Positions 1 through 11,724 of a DNA stretch of 64,000 bases are shown here, piece after piece (positions within the stretch are counted from its first letter, which is position 1; every line of letters starts with the position of its first letter). The position numbers and the translations under genes were made by a program. This DNA is from Auanema rhodensis. Taxonomy: Eukaryota; Nematoda; Chromadorea; Rhabditida; Rhabditidae. The stretch covers positions 682,001-746,000 of the forward strand of contig CAXKVF010000076.1 of assembly GCA_964057225.1 (NCBI GenBank), given 5' to 3'. Below the pieces are notes generated by a model that saw only the letters and a program-made list of their open reading frames with translations, was not told the DNA's origin and did no database searches.

Positions 1-72
1 ATCAATAAAAATTTGTTTTTAGACTAATATGGACATGGGGAATCTAATTTTGAAAACCGCATCTCTTTATCT

Positions 73-82
73 TTCACGTGAA
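73..82. other. TTCACGTGAA dyad (present in nearly every monomer)
   Basis: A perfect 10-bp palindrome at monomer positions 73-82, shown in the first monomer. It is kept in the truncated monomers. It contains the CACGTG hexamer, which basic helix-loop-helix and plant bZIP factors bind. Exceptions include CAAGTG (4003, 9161), CACGGG (4533, 9691, 11627 and others) and CACGTGTAGC (about 23600 and 28707). Binding in this array is not shown. Confidence 0.6.
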
Positions 83-104
83 GCGAGTTACATACCAAGT
101 GCAC

Positions 105-112
105 ATCACGTG
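105..112 (+). other. ATCACGTG site (CDEI-like match, once per full monomer)
   Basis: Monomer positions 105-112, shown in the first monomer. It matches the RTCACRTG consensus of budding-yeast centromere element CDEI, the Cbf1 site. The match is only eight bases, and the array is nothing like a point centromere, so relevance is doubtful. GTGCAC lies just upstream (99-104). Both are removed by the 61-bp deletion. Confidence 0.35.
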
Positions 113-116
113 CACA

Positions 117-136
117 TTTAATTAGCATAAATTAAA
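117..136. other. AT-rich dyad TTTAATT-N6-AATTAAA
   Basis: Seven-base arms at monomer positions 117-123 and 130-136 around a six-base spacer, shown in the first monomer. It is lost from the 115-bp monomers. The right-arm form TTAATTAAAT with CTTCAATTT (38258 and others) alters one arm. Confidence 0.5.
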
Positions 137-156
137 GTTCACGTAAATTTCAAAGT

Positions 157-169
157 CATGGTTACCATG
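157..169. other. CATGGT-N-ACCATG dyad
   Basis: Six-base perfect arms around one base at monomer positions 157-169, shown in the first monomer. It is kept in truncated monomers and almost invariant; changes seen include GGTTACTATG (about 3739, 8897 and 10833) and its mirrored form CATAGTAACC (about 50545 and 52481). It sits just before the variable GAACC/GAAGC/GCACC end. Confidence 0.6.
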
Positions 170-176
170 CACCAAT

Positions 177-291
177 ATCAATAAAAATTTGTTTTTAGAC
201 TAATATGGACATGGGGAATCTAATGTTGAAAACCGCATCTCTTTATCTTTCACGTGAAGCGAGTTACATACCATGGTTACCATGAAGCAAT
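177..291 (+). repeat. 115-bp truncated monomer 1
   Basis: The monomer runs normally to ATACCA and then joins directly to TGGTTACC, losing 61 bp that correspond to monomer positions 97-157. A CA dinucleotide is present at both ends of the missing part, so the break could lie at any of three positions; this is a 2-bp microhomology deletion. Lost are GTGCAC, the ATCACGTG site and the AT-rich dyad; kept are TTCACGTGAA and CATGGTTACCATG. A T-to-G change (AATGTTG, 225) marks the same monomer. Confidence 0.95.
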
Positions 292-1347
292 ATCAATAAA
301 AATTTGTTTTTAGACTAATATGGACATGGGGAATCTAATTTTGAAAACCGCATCTCTTTATCTTTCACGTGAAGCGAGTTACATACCAAGTGCACATCAC
401 GTGTACATTTAATTAGCATAAATTAAAGTTCACGTAAATTTCAAAGTCATGGTTACCATGAAGCAATATCAATAAAAATTTGTTTTTAGACTAATATGGA
501 CATGGGGAATCTAATTTTGAAAACCGGATCTCTTTATCTTTCACGTGAAGCGAGTTACATACCAAGTGCACATCACGTGTACATTTAATTAGCATAAATT
601 AAAGTTCACGTAAATTTCAAAGTCATGGTTACCATGAACCAATATCAATAAAAATTTGTTTTTAGACTAATATGGACATGGGGAATCTAATTTTGAAAAC
701 CGCATCTCTTTATCTTTCACGTGAAGCGAGTTACATACCAAGTGCACATCACGTGTACATTTAATTAGCATAAATTAAAGTTCACGTAAATTTCAAAGTC
801 ATGGTTACCATGAACCAATATCAATAAAAATTTGTTTTTAGACTAATATGGACATGGGGAATCTAATTTTGAAAACCGCATCTCTTTATCTTTCACGTGA
901 AGCGAGTTACATACCAAGTGCACATCACGTGTACATTTAATTAGCATAAATTAAAGTTCACGTAAATTTCAAAGTCATGGTTACCATGAAGCAATATCAA
1001 TAAAAATTTGTTTTTAGACTAATATGGACATGGGGAATCTAATTTTGAAAACCGCATCTCTTTATCTTTCACGTGAAGCGAGTTACATACCAAGTGCACA
1101 TCACGTGTACATTTAATTAGCATAAATTAAAGTTCACGTAAATTTCAAAGTCATGGTTACCATGAACCAATATCAATAAAAATTTGTTTTTAGACTAATA
1201 TGGACATGGGGAATCTAATTTTGAAAACCGCATCTCTTTATCTTTCACGTGAAGCGAGTTACATACCAAGTGCACATCACGTGTACATTTAATTAGCATA
1301 AATTAAAGTTCACGTAAATTTCAAAGTCATGGTTACCATGAACCAAT
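177..1347 (+). repeat. 1171-bp HOR unit (one short + six full monomers)
   Basis: Seven monomers in the order short-GAAGC, GAAGC, CCGGATC/GAACC, GAACC, GAAGC, GAACC, GAACC. 1171 = 115 + 6x176. The next unit, 1348-2518, has the same order of variants. These units hold the only truncated monomers of the window. Confidence 0.9.
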
Positions 1348-1462
1348 ATCAATAAAAATTTGTTTTTAGACTAATATGGACATGGGGAATCTAATGTTGA
1401 AAACCGCATCTCTTTATCTTTCACGTGAAGCGAGTTACATACCATGGTTACCATGAAGCAAT
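1348..1462 (+). repeat. 115-bp truncated monomer 2
   Basis: Same 61-bp loss and same AATGTTG marker (1396) as the monomer at 177-291, 1171 bp away. The shared breakpoint and marker show one deletion event that was then copied. Confidence 0.95.
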
Positions 1463-2518
1463 ATCAATAAAAATTTGTTTTTAGACTAATATGGACATGG
1501 GGAATCTAATTTTGAAAACCGCATCTCTTTATCTTTCACGTGAAGCGAGTTACATACCAAGTGCACATCACGTGTACATTTAATTAGCATAAATTAAAGT
1601 TCACGTAAATTTCAAAGTCATGGTTACCATGAAGCAATATCAATAAAAATTTGTTTTTAGACTAATATGGACATGGGGAATCTAATTTTGAAAACCGGAT
1701 CTCTTTATCTTTCACGTGAAGCGAGTTACATACCAAGTGCACATCACGTGTACATTTAATTAGCATAAATTAAAGTTCACGTAAATTTCAAAGTCATGGT
1801 TACCATGAACCAATATCAATAAAAATTTGTTTTTAGACTAATATGGACATGGGGAATCTAATTTTGAAAACCGCATCTCTTTATCTTTCACGTGAAGCGA
1901 GTTACATACCAAGTGCACATCACGTGTACATTTAATTAGCATAAATTAAAGTTCACGTAAATTTCAAAGTCATGGTTACCATGAACCAATATCAATAAAA
2001 ATTTGTTTTTAGACTAATATGGACATGGGGAATCTAATTTTGAAAACCGCATCTCTTTATCTTTCACGTGAAGCGAGTTACATACCAAGTGCACATCACG
2101 TGTACATTTAATTAGCATAAATTAAAGTTCACGTAAATTTCAAAGTCATGGTTACCATGAAGCAATATCAATAAAAATTTGTTTTTAGACTAATATGGAC
2201 ATGGGGAATCTAATTTTGAAAACCGCATCTCTTTATCTTTCACGTGAAGCGAGTTACATACCAAGTGCACATCACGTGTACATTTAATTAGCATAAATTA
2301 AAGTTCACGTAAATTTCAAAGTCATGGTTACCATGAACCAATATCAATAAAAATTTGTTTTTAGACTAATATGGACATGGGGAATCTAATTTTGAAAACC
2401 GCATCTCTTTATCTTTCACGTGAAGCGAGTTACATACCAAGTGCACATCACGTGTACATTTAATTAGCATAAATTAAAGTTCACGTAAATTTCAAAGTCA
2501 TGGTTACCATGAACCAAT
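1348..2518 (+). repeat. 1171-bp HOR unit, second tandem copy
   Basis: Same seven-monomer order as 177-1347, 1171 bp downstream. The G of AATGTTG sits at 1396 against 225. The following monomers (2519 on) are full length and do not continue the pattern. Confidence 0.9.
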
Positions 2519-5334
2519 ATCAATAAAAATTTGTTTTTAGACTAATATGGACATGGGGAATCTAATTTTGAAAACCGCATCTCTTTATCTTTCACGTGAA
2601 GCGAGTTACATACCAAGTGCACATCACGTGTACATTTAATTAGCATAAATTAAAGTTCACGTAAATTTCAAAGTCATGGTTACCATGAACCAATATCAAT
2701 AAAAATTTGTTTTTAGACTAATATGGACATGGGGAATCTAATTTTGAAAACCGCATCTCTTTATCTTTCACGTGAAGCGAGTTACATACCAAGTGCACAT
2801 CACGTGTACATTTAATTAGCATAAATTAAAGTTCACGTAAATTTCAAAGTCATGGTTACCATGAAGCAATATCAATAAAAATTTGTTTTTAGACTAATAT
2901 GGACATGGGGAATCTAATTTTGAAAACCGCATCTCTTTATCTTTCACGTGAAGCGAGTTACATACCAAGTGCACATCACGTGTACATTTAATTAGCATAA
3001 ATTAAAGTTCACGTAAATTTCAAAGTCATGGTTACCATGAACCAATATCAATAAAAATTTGTTTTTAGACTAATATGGACATGGGGAATCTAATTTTGAA
3101 AACCGCATCTCTTTATCTTTCACGTGAAGCGAGTTACATACCAAGTGCACATCACGTGTACATTTAATTAGCATAAATTAAAGTTCACGTAAATTTCAAA
3201 GTCATGGTTACCATGAACCAATATCAATAAAAATTTGTTTTTAGACTAATATGGACATGGGGAATCTAATTTTGAAAACCGCATCTCTTTATCTTTCACG
3301 TGAAGCGAGTTACATACCAAGTGCACATCACGTGTACATTTAATTAGCATAAATTAAAGTTCACGTAAATTTCAAAGTCATGGTTACCATGAACCAATAT
3401 CAATAAAAATTTGTTTTTAGACTAATATGGACATGGGGAATCTAATTTTGAAAACCGCATCTCTTTATCTTTCACGTGAAGCGAGTTACATACCAAGTGC
3501 ACACCACGTGTACATTTAATTAGCATAAATTAAAGTTCACGTAAATTTCAAAGTCATGGTTACCATGAACCAATATCAATAAAAATTTGTTTTTAGACTA
3601 ATATGGACATGGGGAATCTAATTTTGAAAACCGCATCTCTTTATCTTTCACGTGAAGCGAGTTACATACCAAGTGCACATCACGTGTACATTTAATTAGC
3701 ATAAATTAAAGTTCACGTAAATTTCAAAGTCATGGTTACTATGAAGCAATATCAATAAAAATTTGTTTTTAGACTAATATGGACATGGGGAATCTAATTT
3801 TGAAAACCGCATCTCTTTATCTTTCACGTGAAGCGAGTTACATACCAAGTGCACATCACGTGTACATTTAATTAGCATAAATTAAAGTTCACGTAAATTT
3901 CAAAGTCATGGTTACCATGCACCAATATCAATAAAAATTTGTTTTTAGACTAATATGGACATGGGGAATCTAATTTTGAAAACCGCATCTCTTTATCTTT
4001 CAAGTGAAGCGAGTTACATACCAAGTGCACATCACGTGTACATTTAATTAGCATAAATTTAAGTTCACGTAAATTTCAAAGTCATGGTTACCATGCACCA
4101 ATATCAATAAAAATTTGTTTTTAGACTAATATGGACATGGGGGATCTAATTTTGAAAACCGCATCTCTTTATCTTTCACGTGAAGCGAGTTACATACCAA
4201 GTGCACATCACGTGTACATTTAATTAGCATAAATTAAAGTTCACGTAAATTTCAAAGTCATGGTTACCATGAACCAATATCAATAAAAATTTGTTTTTAG
4301 ACTAATATGGACATGGGGAATCTAATTTTGAAAACCGCATCTCTTTATCTTTCACGTGAAGCGAGTTACATACCAAGTGCACATCACGTGTACATTTAAT
4401 TAGCATAAATTAAAGTTCACGTAAACTTCAAAGTCATGGTTACCATGAAGCAATATCAATAAAAATTTGTTTTTAGACTAATATGGACATGGGGAATCTA
4501 ATTTTGAAAACCGGATCTCTTTATCTTTCACGGGAAGCGAGTTACATACCAAGTGCACATCACGTGTACATTTAATTAGCATAAATTAAAGTTCACGTAA
4601 ATTTCAAAGTCATGGTTACCATGAACCAATATCAATAAAAATTTGTTTTTAGACTAATATGGACATGGGGAATCTAATTTTGAAAACCGCATCTCTTTAT
4701 CTTTCACGTGAAGCGAGTTACATACCAAGTGCACATCACGTGTACATTTAATTAGCATAAATTAAAGTTCACGTAAATTTCAAAGTCATGGTTACCATGA
4801 ACCAATATCAATAAAAATTTGTTTTTAGACTAATATGGACATGGGGAATCTAATTTTGAAAACCGCATCTCTTTATCTTTCACGTGAAGCGAGTTACATA
4901 CCAAGTGCACATCACGTGTACATTTAATTAGCATAAATTAAAGTTCACGTAAATTTCAAAGTCATGGTTACCATGAACCAATATCAATAAAAATTTGTTT
5001 TTAGACTAATATGGACATGGGGAATCTAATTTTGAAAACCGCATCTCTTTATCTTTCACGTGAAGCGAGTTACATACCAAGTGCACATCACGTGTACATT
5101 TAATTAGCATAAATTAAAGTTCACGTAAATTTCAAAGTCATGGTTACCATGAACCAATATCAATAAAAATTTGTTTTTAGACTAATATGGACATGGGGAA
5201 TCTAATTTTGAAAACCGCATCTCTTTATCTTTCACGTGAAGCGAGTTACATACCAAGTGCACATCACGTGCACATTTAATTAGCATAAATTAAAGTTCAC
5301 GTAAATTTCAAAGTCATGGTTACCATGCACCAAT

Positions 5335-5449
5335 ATCAATAAAAATTTGTTTTTAGACTAATATGGACATGGGGAATCTAATGTTGAAAACCGCATCTCT
5401 TTATCTTTCACGTGAAGCGAGTTACATACCATGGTTACCATGAAGCAAT
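5335..5449 (+). repeat. 115-bp truncated monomer 3
   Basis: Identical deletion and marker (5383), 5158 bp from the first copy, so it was carried by the large block duplication. Confidence 0.95.
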
Positions 5450-6505
5450 ATCAATAAAAATTTGTTTTTAGACTAATATGGACATGGGGAATCTAATTTT
5501 GAAAACCGCATCTCTTTATCTTTCACGTGAAGCGAGTTACATACCAAGTGCACATCACGTGTACATTTAATTAGCATAAATTAAAGTTCACGTAAATTTC
5601 AAAGTCATGGTTACCATGAAGCAATATCAATAAAAATTTGTTTTTAGACTAATATGGACATGGGGAATCTAATTTTGAAAACCGGATCTCTTTATCTTTC
5701 ACGTGAAGCGAGTTACATACCAAGTGCACATCACGTGTACATTTAATTAGCATAAATTAAAGTTCACGTAAATTTCAAAGTCATGGTTACCATGAACCAA
5801 TATCAATAAAAATTTGTTTTTAGACTAATATGGACATGGGGAATCTAATTTTGAAAACCGCATCTCTTTATCTTTCACGTGAAGCGAGTTACATACCAAG
5901 TGCACATCACGTGTACATTTAATTAGCATAAATTAAAGTTCACGTAAATTTCAAAGTCATGGTTACCATGAACCAATATCAATAAAAATTTGTTTTTAGA
6001 CTAATATGGACATGGGGAATCTAATTTTGAAAACCGCATCTCTTTATCTTTCACGTGAAGCGAGTTACATACCAAGTGCACATCACGTGTACATTTAATT
6101 AGCATAAATTAAAGTTCACGTAAATTTCAAAGTCATGGTTACCATGAAGCAATATCAATAAAAATTTGTTTTTAGACTAATATGGACATGGGGAATCTAA
6201 TTTTGAAAACCGCATCTCTTTATCTTTCACGTGAAGCGAGTTACATACCAAGTGCACATCACGTGTACATTTAATTAGCATAAATTAAAGTTCACGTAAA
6301 TTTCAAAGTCATGGTTACCATGAACCAATATCAATAAAAATTTGTTTTTAGACTAATATGGACATGGGGAATCTAATTTTGAAAACCGCATCTCTTTATC
6401 TTTCACGTGAAGCGAGTTACATACCAAGTGCACATCACGTGTACATTTAATTAGCATAAATTAAAGTTCACGTAAATTTCAAAGTCATGGTTACCATGAA
6501 CCAAT
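5335..6505 (+). repeat. 1171-bp HOR unit in the second 5158-bp block
   Basis: Copy of 177-1347 at an offset of 5158 bp, with the short monomer first and the CCGGATC monomer third. Confidence 0.88.
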
Positions 6506-6620
6506 ATCAATAAAAATTTGTTTTTAGACTAATATGGACATGGGGAATCTAATGTTGAAAACCGCATCTCTTTATCTTTCACGTGAAGCGAGTTACATAC
6601 CATGGTTACCATGAAGCAAT
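6506..6620 (+). repeat. 115-bp truncated monomer 4
   Basis: Identical deletion and marker (6554). It is the copy nearest the palindrome centre; from 6621 to 32322 the left arm has only full-length monomers apart from two 3-bp gains. Confidence 0.95.
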
Positions 6621-7676
6621 ATCAATAAAAATTTGTTTTTAGACTAATATGGACATGGGGAATCTAATTTTGAAAACCGCATCTCTTTATCTTTCACGTG
6701 AAGCGAGTTACATACCAAGTGCACATCACGTGTACATTTAATTAGCATAAATTAAAGTTCACGTAAATTTCAAAGTCATGGTTACCATGAAGCAATATCA
6801 ATAAAAATTTGTTTTTAGACTAATATGGACATGGGGAATCTAATTTTGAAAACCGGATCTCTTTATCTTTCACGTGAAGCGAGTTACATACCAAGTGCAC
6901 ATCACGTGTACATTTAATTAGCATAAATTAAAGTTCACGTAAATTTCAAAGTCATGGTTACCATGAACCAATATCAATAAAAATTTGTTTTTAGACTAAT
7001 ATGGACATGGGGAATCTAATTTTGAAAACCGCATCTCTTTATCTTTCACGTGAAGCGAGTTACATACCAAGTGCACATCACGTGTACATTTAATTAGCAT
7101 AAATTAAAGTTCACGTAAATTTCAAAGTCATGGTTACCATGAACCAATATCAATAAAAATTTGTTTTTAGACTAATATGGACATGGGGAATCTAATTTTG
7201 AAAACCGCATCTCTTTATCTTTCACGTGAAGCGAGTTACATACCAAGTGCACATCACGTGTACATTTAATTAGCATAAATTAAAGTTCACGTAAATTTCA
7301 AAGTCATGGTTACCATGAAGCAATATCAATAAAAATTTGTTTTTAGACTAATATGGACATGGGGAATCTAATTTTGAAAACCGCATCTCTTTATCTTTCA
7401 CGTGAAGCGAGTTACATACCAAGTGCACATCACGTGTACATTTAATTAGCATAAATTAAAGTTCACGTAAATTTCAAAGTCATGGTTACCATGAACCAAT
7501 ATCAATAAAAATTTGTTTTTAGACTAATATGGACATGGGGAATCTAATTTTGAAAACCGCATCTCTTTATCTTTCACGTGAAGCGAGTTACATACCAAGT
7601 GCACATCACGTGTACATTTAATTAGCATAAATTAAAGTTCACGTAAATTTCAAAGTCATGGTTACCATGAACCAAT
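6506..7676 (+). repeat. 1171-bp HOR unit, tandem copy in the second block
   Basis: Copy of 1348-2518 at an offset of 5158 bp; its AATGTTG marker is at 6554. It is the last HOR unit of this type before the array returns to full-length monomers. Confidence 0.88.
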
Positions 7677-7852
7677 ATCAATAAAAATTTGTTTTTAGAC
7701 TAATATGGACATGGGGAATCTAATTTTGAAAACCGCATCTCTTTATCTTTCACGTGAAGCGAGTTACATACCAAGTGCACATCACGTGTACATTTAATTA
7801 GCATAAATTAAAGTTCACGTAAATTTCAAAGTCATGGTTACCATGAACCAAT

Positions 7853-9788
7853 ATCAATAAAAATTTGTTTTTAGACTAATATGGACATGGGGAATCTAAT
7901 TTTGAAAACCGCATCTCTTTATCTTTCACGTGAAGCGAGTTACATACCAAGTGCACATCACGTGTACATTTAATTAGCATAAATTAAAGTTCACGTAAAT
8001 TTCAAAGTCATGGTTACCATGAAGCAATATCAATAAAAATTTGTTTTTAGACTAATATGGACATGGGGAATCTAATTTTGAAAACCGCATCTCTTTATCT
8101 TTCACGTGAAGCGAGTTACATACCAAGTGCACATCACGTGTACATTTAATTAGCATAAATTAAAGTTCACGTAAATTTCAAAGTCATGGTTACCATGAAC
8201 CAATATCAATAAAAATTTGTTTTTAGACTAATATGGACATGGGGAATCTAATTTTGAAAACCGCATCTCTTTATCTTTCACGTGAAGCGAGTTACATACC
8301 AAGTGCACATCACGTGTACATTTAATTAGCATAAATTAAAGTTCACGTAAATTTCAAAGTCATGGTTACCATGAACCAATATCAATAAAAATTTGTTTTT
8401 AGACTAATATGGACATGGGGAATCTAATTTTGAAAACCGCATCTCTTTATCTTTCACGTGAAGCGAGTTACATACCAAGTGCACATCACGTGTACATTTA
8501 ATTAGCATAAATTAAAGTTCACGTAAATTTCAAAGTCATGGTTACCATGAACCAATATCAATAAAAATTTGTTTTTAGACTAATATGGACATGGGGAATC
8601 TAATTTTGAAAACCGCATCTCTTTATCTTTCACGTGAAGCGAGTTACATACCAAGTGCACACCACGTGTACATTTAATTAGCATAAATTAAAGTTCACGT
8701 AAATTTCAAAGTCATGGTTACCATGAACCAATATCAATAAAAATTTGTTTTTAGACTAATATGGACATGGGGAATCTAATTTTGAAAACCGCATCTCTTT
8801 ATCTTTCACGTGAAGCGAGTTACATACCAAGTGCACATCACGTGTACATTTAATTAGCATAAATTAAAGTTCACGTAAATTTCAAAGTCATGGTTACTAT
8901 GAAGCAATATCAATAAAAATTTGTTTTTAGACTAATATGGACATGGGGAATCTAATTTTGAAAACCGCATCTCTTTATCTTTCACGTGAAGCGAGTTACA
9001 TACCAAGTGCACATCACGTGTACATTTAATTAGCATAAATTAAAGTTCACGTAAATTTCAAAGTCATGGTTACCATGCACCAATATCAATAAAAATTTGT
9101 TTTTAGACTAATATGGACATGGGGAATCTAATTTTGAAAACCGCATCTCTTTATCTTTCAAGTGAAGCGAGTTACATACCAAGTGCACATCACGTGTACA
9201 TTTAATTAGCATAAATTTAAGTTCACGTAAATTTCAAAGTCATGGTTACCATGCACCAATATCAATAAAAATTTGTTTTTAGACTAATATGGACATGGGG
9301 GATCTAATTTTGAAAACCGCATCTCTTTATCTTTCACGTGAAGCGAGTTACATACCAAGTGCACATCACGTGTACATTTAATTAGCATAAATTAAAGTTC
9401 ACGTAAATTTCAAAGTCATGGTTACCATGAACCAATATCAATAAAAATTTGTTTTTAGACTAATATGGACATGGGGAATCTAATTTTGAAAACCGCATCT
9501 CTTTATCTTTCACGTGAAGCGAGTTACATACCAAGTGCACATCACGTGTACATTTAATTAGCATAAATTAAAGTTCACGTAAACTTCAAAGTCATGGTTA
9601 CCATGAAGCAATATCAATAAAAATTTGTTTTTAGACTAATATGGACATGGGGAATCTAATTTTGAAAACCGGATCTCTTTATCTTTCACGGGAAGCGAGT
9701 TACATACCAAGTGCACATCACGTGTACATTTAATTAGCATAAATTAAAGTTCACGTAAATTTCAAAGTCATGGTTACCATGAACCAAT
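7853..9788 (+). repeat. 11-monomer (1936-bp) tandem duplication, copy 1
   Basis: Markers recur exactly 1936 bp (11x176) on: ACACCACGTG 8662 and 10598, GGGGGATC near 9299 and 11235, AAACTTC near 9584 and 11520, CACGGGAAG 9691 and 11627. The unit ends with a CCGGATC/CACGGG monomer and the next copy begins immediately. One difference was seen: copy 1 has CAAGTG at 9161 where copy 2 keeps CACGTG. Confidence 0.9.
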
Positions 9789-11724
9789 ATCAATAAAAAT
9801 TTGTTTTTAGACTAATATGGACATGGGGAATCTAATTTTGAAAACCGCATCTCTTTATCTTTCACGTGAAGCGAGTTACATACCAAGTGCACATCACGTG
9901 TACATTTAATTAGCATAAATTAAAGTTCACGTAAATTTCAAAGTCATGGTTACCATGAAGCAATATCAATAAAAATTTGTTTTTAGACTAATATGGACAT
10001 GGGGAATCTAATTTTGAAAACCGCATCTCTTTATCTTTCACGTGAAGCGAGTTACATACCAAGTGCACATCACGTGTACATTTAATTAGCATAAATTAAA
10101 GTTCACGTAAATTTCAAAGTCATGGTTACCATGAACCAATATCAATAAAAATTTGTTTTTAGACTAATATGGACATGGGGAATCTAATTTTGAAAACCGC
10201 ATCTCTTTATCTTTCACGTGAAGCGAGTTACATACCAAGTGCACATCACGTGTACATTTAATTAGCATAAATTAAAGTTCACGTAAATTTCAAAGTCATG
10301 GTTACCATGAACCAATATCAATAAAAATTTGTTTTTAGACTAATATGGACATGGGGAATCTAATTTTGAAAACCGCATCTCTTTATCTTTCACGTGAAGC
10401 GAGTTACATACCAAGTGCACATCACGTGTACATTTAATTAGCATAAATTAAAGTTCACGTAAATTTCAAAGTCATGGTTACCATGAACCAATATCAATAA
10501 AAATTTGTTTTTAGACTAATATGGACATGGGGAATCTAATTTTGAAAACCGCATCTCTTTATCTTTCACGTGAAGCGAGTTACATACCAAGTGCACACCA
10601 CGTGTACATTTAATTAGCATAAATTAAAGTTCACGTAAATTTCAAAGTCATGGTTACCATGAACCAATATCAATAAAAATTTGTTTTTAGACTAATATGG
10701 ACATGGGGAATCTAATTTTGAAAACCGCATCTCTTTATCTTTCACGTGAAGCGAGTTACATACCAAGTGCACATCACGTGTACATTTAATTAGCATAAAT
10801 TAAAGTTCACGTAAATTTCAAAGTCATGGTTACTATGAAGCAATATCAATAAAAATTTGTTTTTAGACTAATATGGACATGGGGAATCTAATTTTGAAAA
10901 CCGCATCTCTTTATCTTTCACGTGAAGCGAGTTACATACCAAGTGCACATCACGTGTACATTTAATTAGCATAAATTAAAGTTCACGTAAATTTCAAAGT
11001 CATGGTTACCATGCACCAATATCAATAAAAATTTGTTTTTAGACTAATATGGACATGGGGAATCTAATTTTGAAAACCGCATCTCTTTATCTTTCACGTG
11101 AAGCGAGTTACATACCAAGTGCACATCACGTGTACATTTAATTAGCATAAATTTAAGTTCACGTAAATTTCAAAGTCATGGTTACCATGCACCAATATCA
11201 ATAAAAATTTGTTTTTAGACTAATATGGACATGGGGGATCTAATTTTGAAAACCGCATCTCTTTATCTTTCACGTGAAGCGAGTTACATACCAAGTGCAC
11301 ATCACGTGTACATTTAATTAGCATAAATTAAAGTTCACGTAAATTTCAAAGTCATGGTTACCATGAACCAATATCAATAAAAATTTGTTTTTAGACTAAT
11401 ATGGACATGGGGAATCTAATTTTGAAAACCGCATCTCTTTATCTTTCACGTGAAGCGAGTTACATACCAAGTGCACATCACGTGTACATTTAATTAGCAT
11501 AAATTAAAGTTCACGTAAACTTCAAAGTCATGGTTACCATGAAGCAATATCAATAAAAATTTGTTTTTAGACTAATATGGACATGGGGAATCTAATTTTG
11601 AAAACCGGATCTCTTTATCTTTCACGGGAAGCGAGTTACATACCAAGTGCACATCACGTGTACATTTAATTAGCATAAATTAAAGTTCACGTAAATTTCA
11701 AAGTCATGGTTACCATGAACCAAT
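9789..11724 (+). repeat. 11-monomer (1936-bp) tandem duplication, copy 2
   Basis: Direct continuation of the unit at 7853-9788. It keeps the ancestral CACGTG at 11097. The same pair of blocks, also 1936 bp apart, is found inverted in the right arm (50782 and 52718), and both right copies match this version at the CACGTG site. Confidence 0.9.

Larger units (their letters stand above)
1..5158 (+). repeat. 5158-bp higher-order block, copy 1
   Basis: Diagnostic variants here recur 5158 bp downstream: the AATGTTG sites 225 and 1396 recur at 5383 and 6554, ACACCACGTG 3504 at 8662, CAAGTGAAG 4003 at 9161 and GGGGGATC near 4141 at 9299. The period equals 28 full monomers plus two 115-bp monomers. 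The first monomer carries GTGCACATTT and a GCACC end, as does that at 5159, so the duplication begins at or before the window edge. Likeness is lost in the monomer 4631-4806, whose end is GAACC where the second copy has GAAGC. The last monomers, 4631-5158, are therefore filler between the two homologous copies. Confidence 0.9.
5159..9955 (+). repeat. 5158-bp higher-order block, copy 2
   Basis: Second copy of the block at 1-4797. All diagnostic variants I tracked are shared, including the private C-to-A change in the CACGTG dyad (4003 and 9161) and both truncated monomers, so this is one of the youngest duplications in the window. The copy ends in the monomer 9789-9964, where the GAAGC end belongs instead to the overlapping 11-monomer tandem duplication. 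Confidence 0.88.

Noticed and set aside
105-112. True CDEI/Cbf1 centromere element
   Set aside because: Only an eight-base match. The neighbouring CDEII and CDEIII parts of a point centromere are absent, so it is kept as a motif only.
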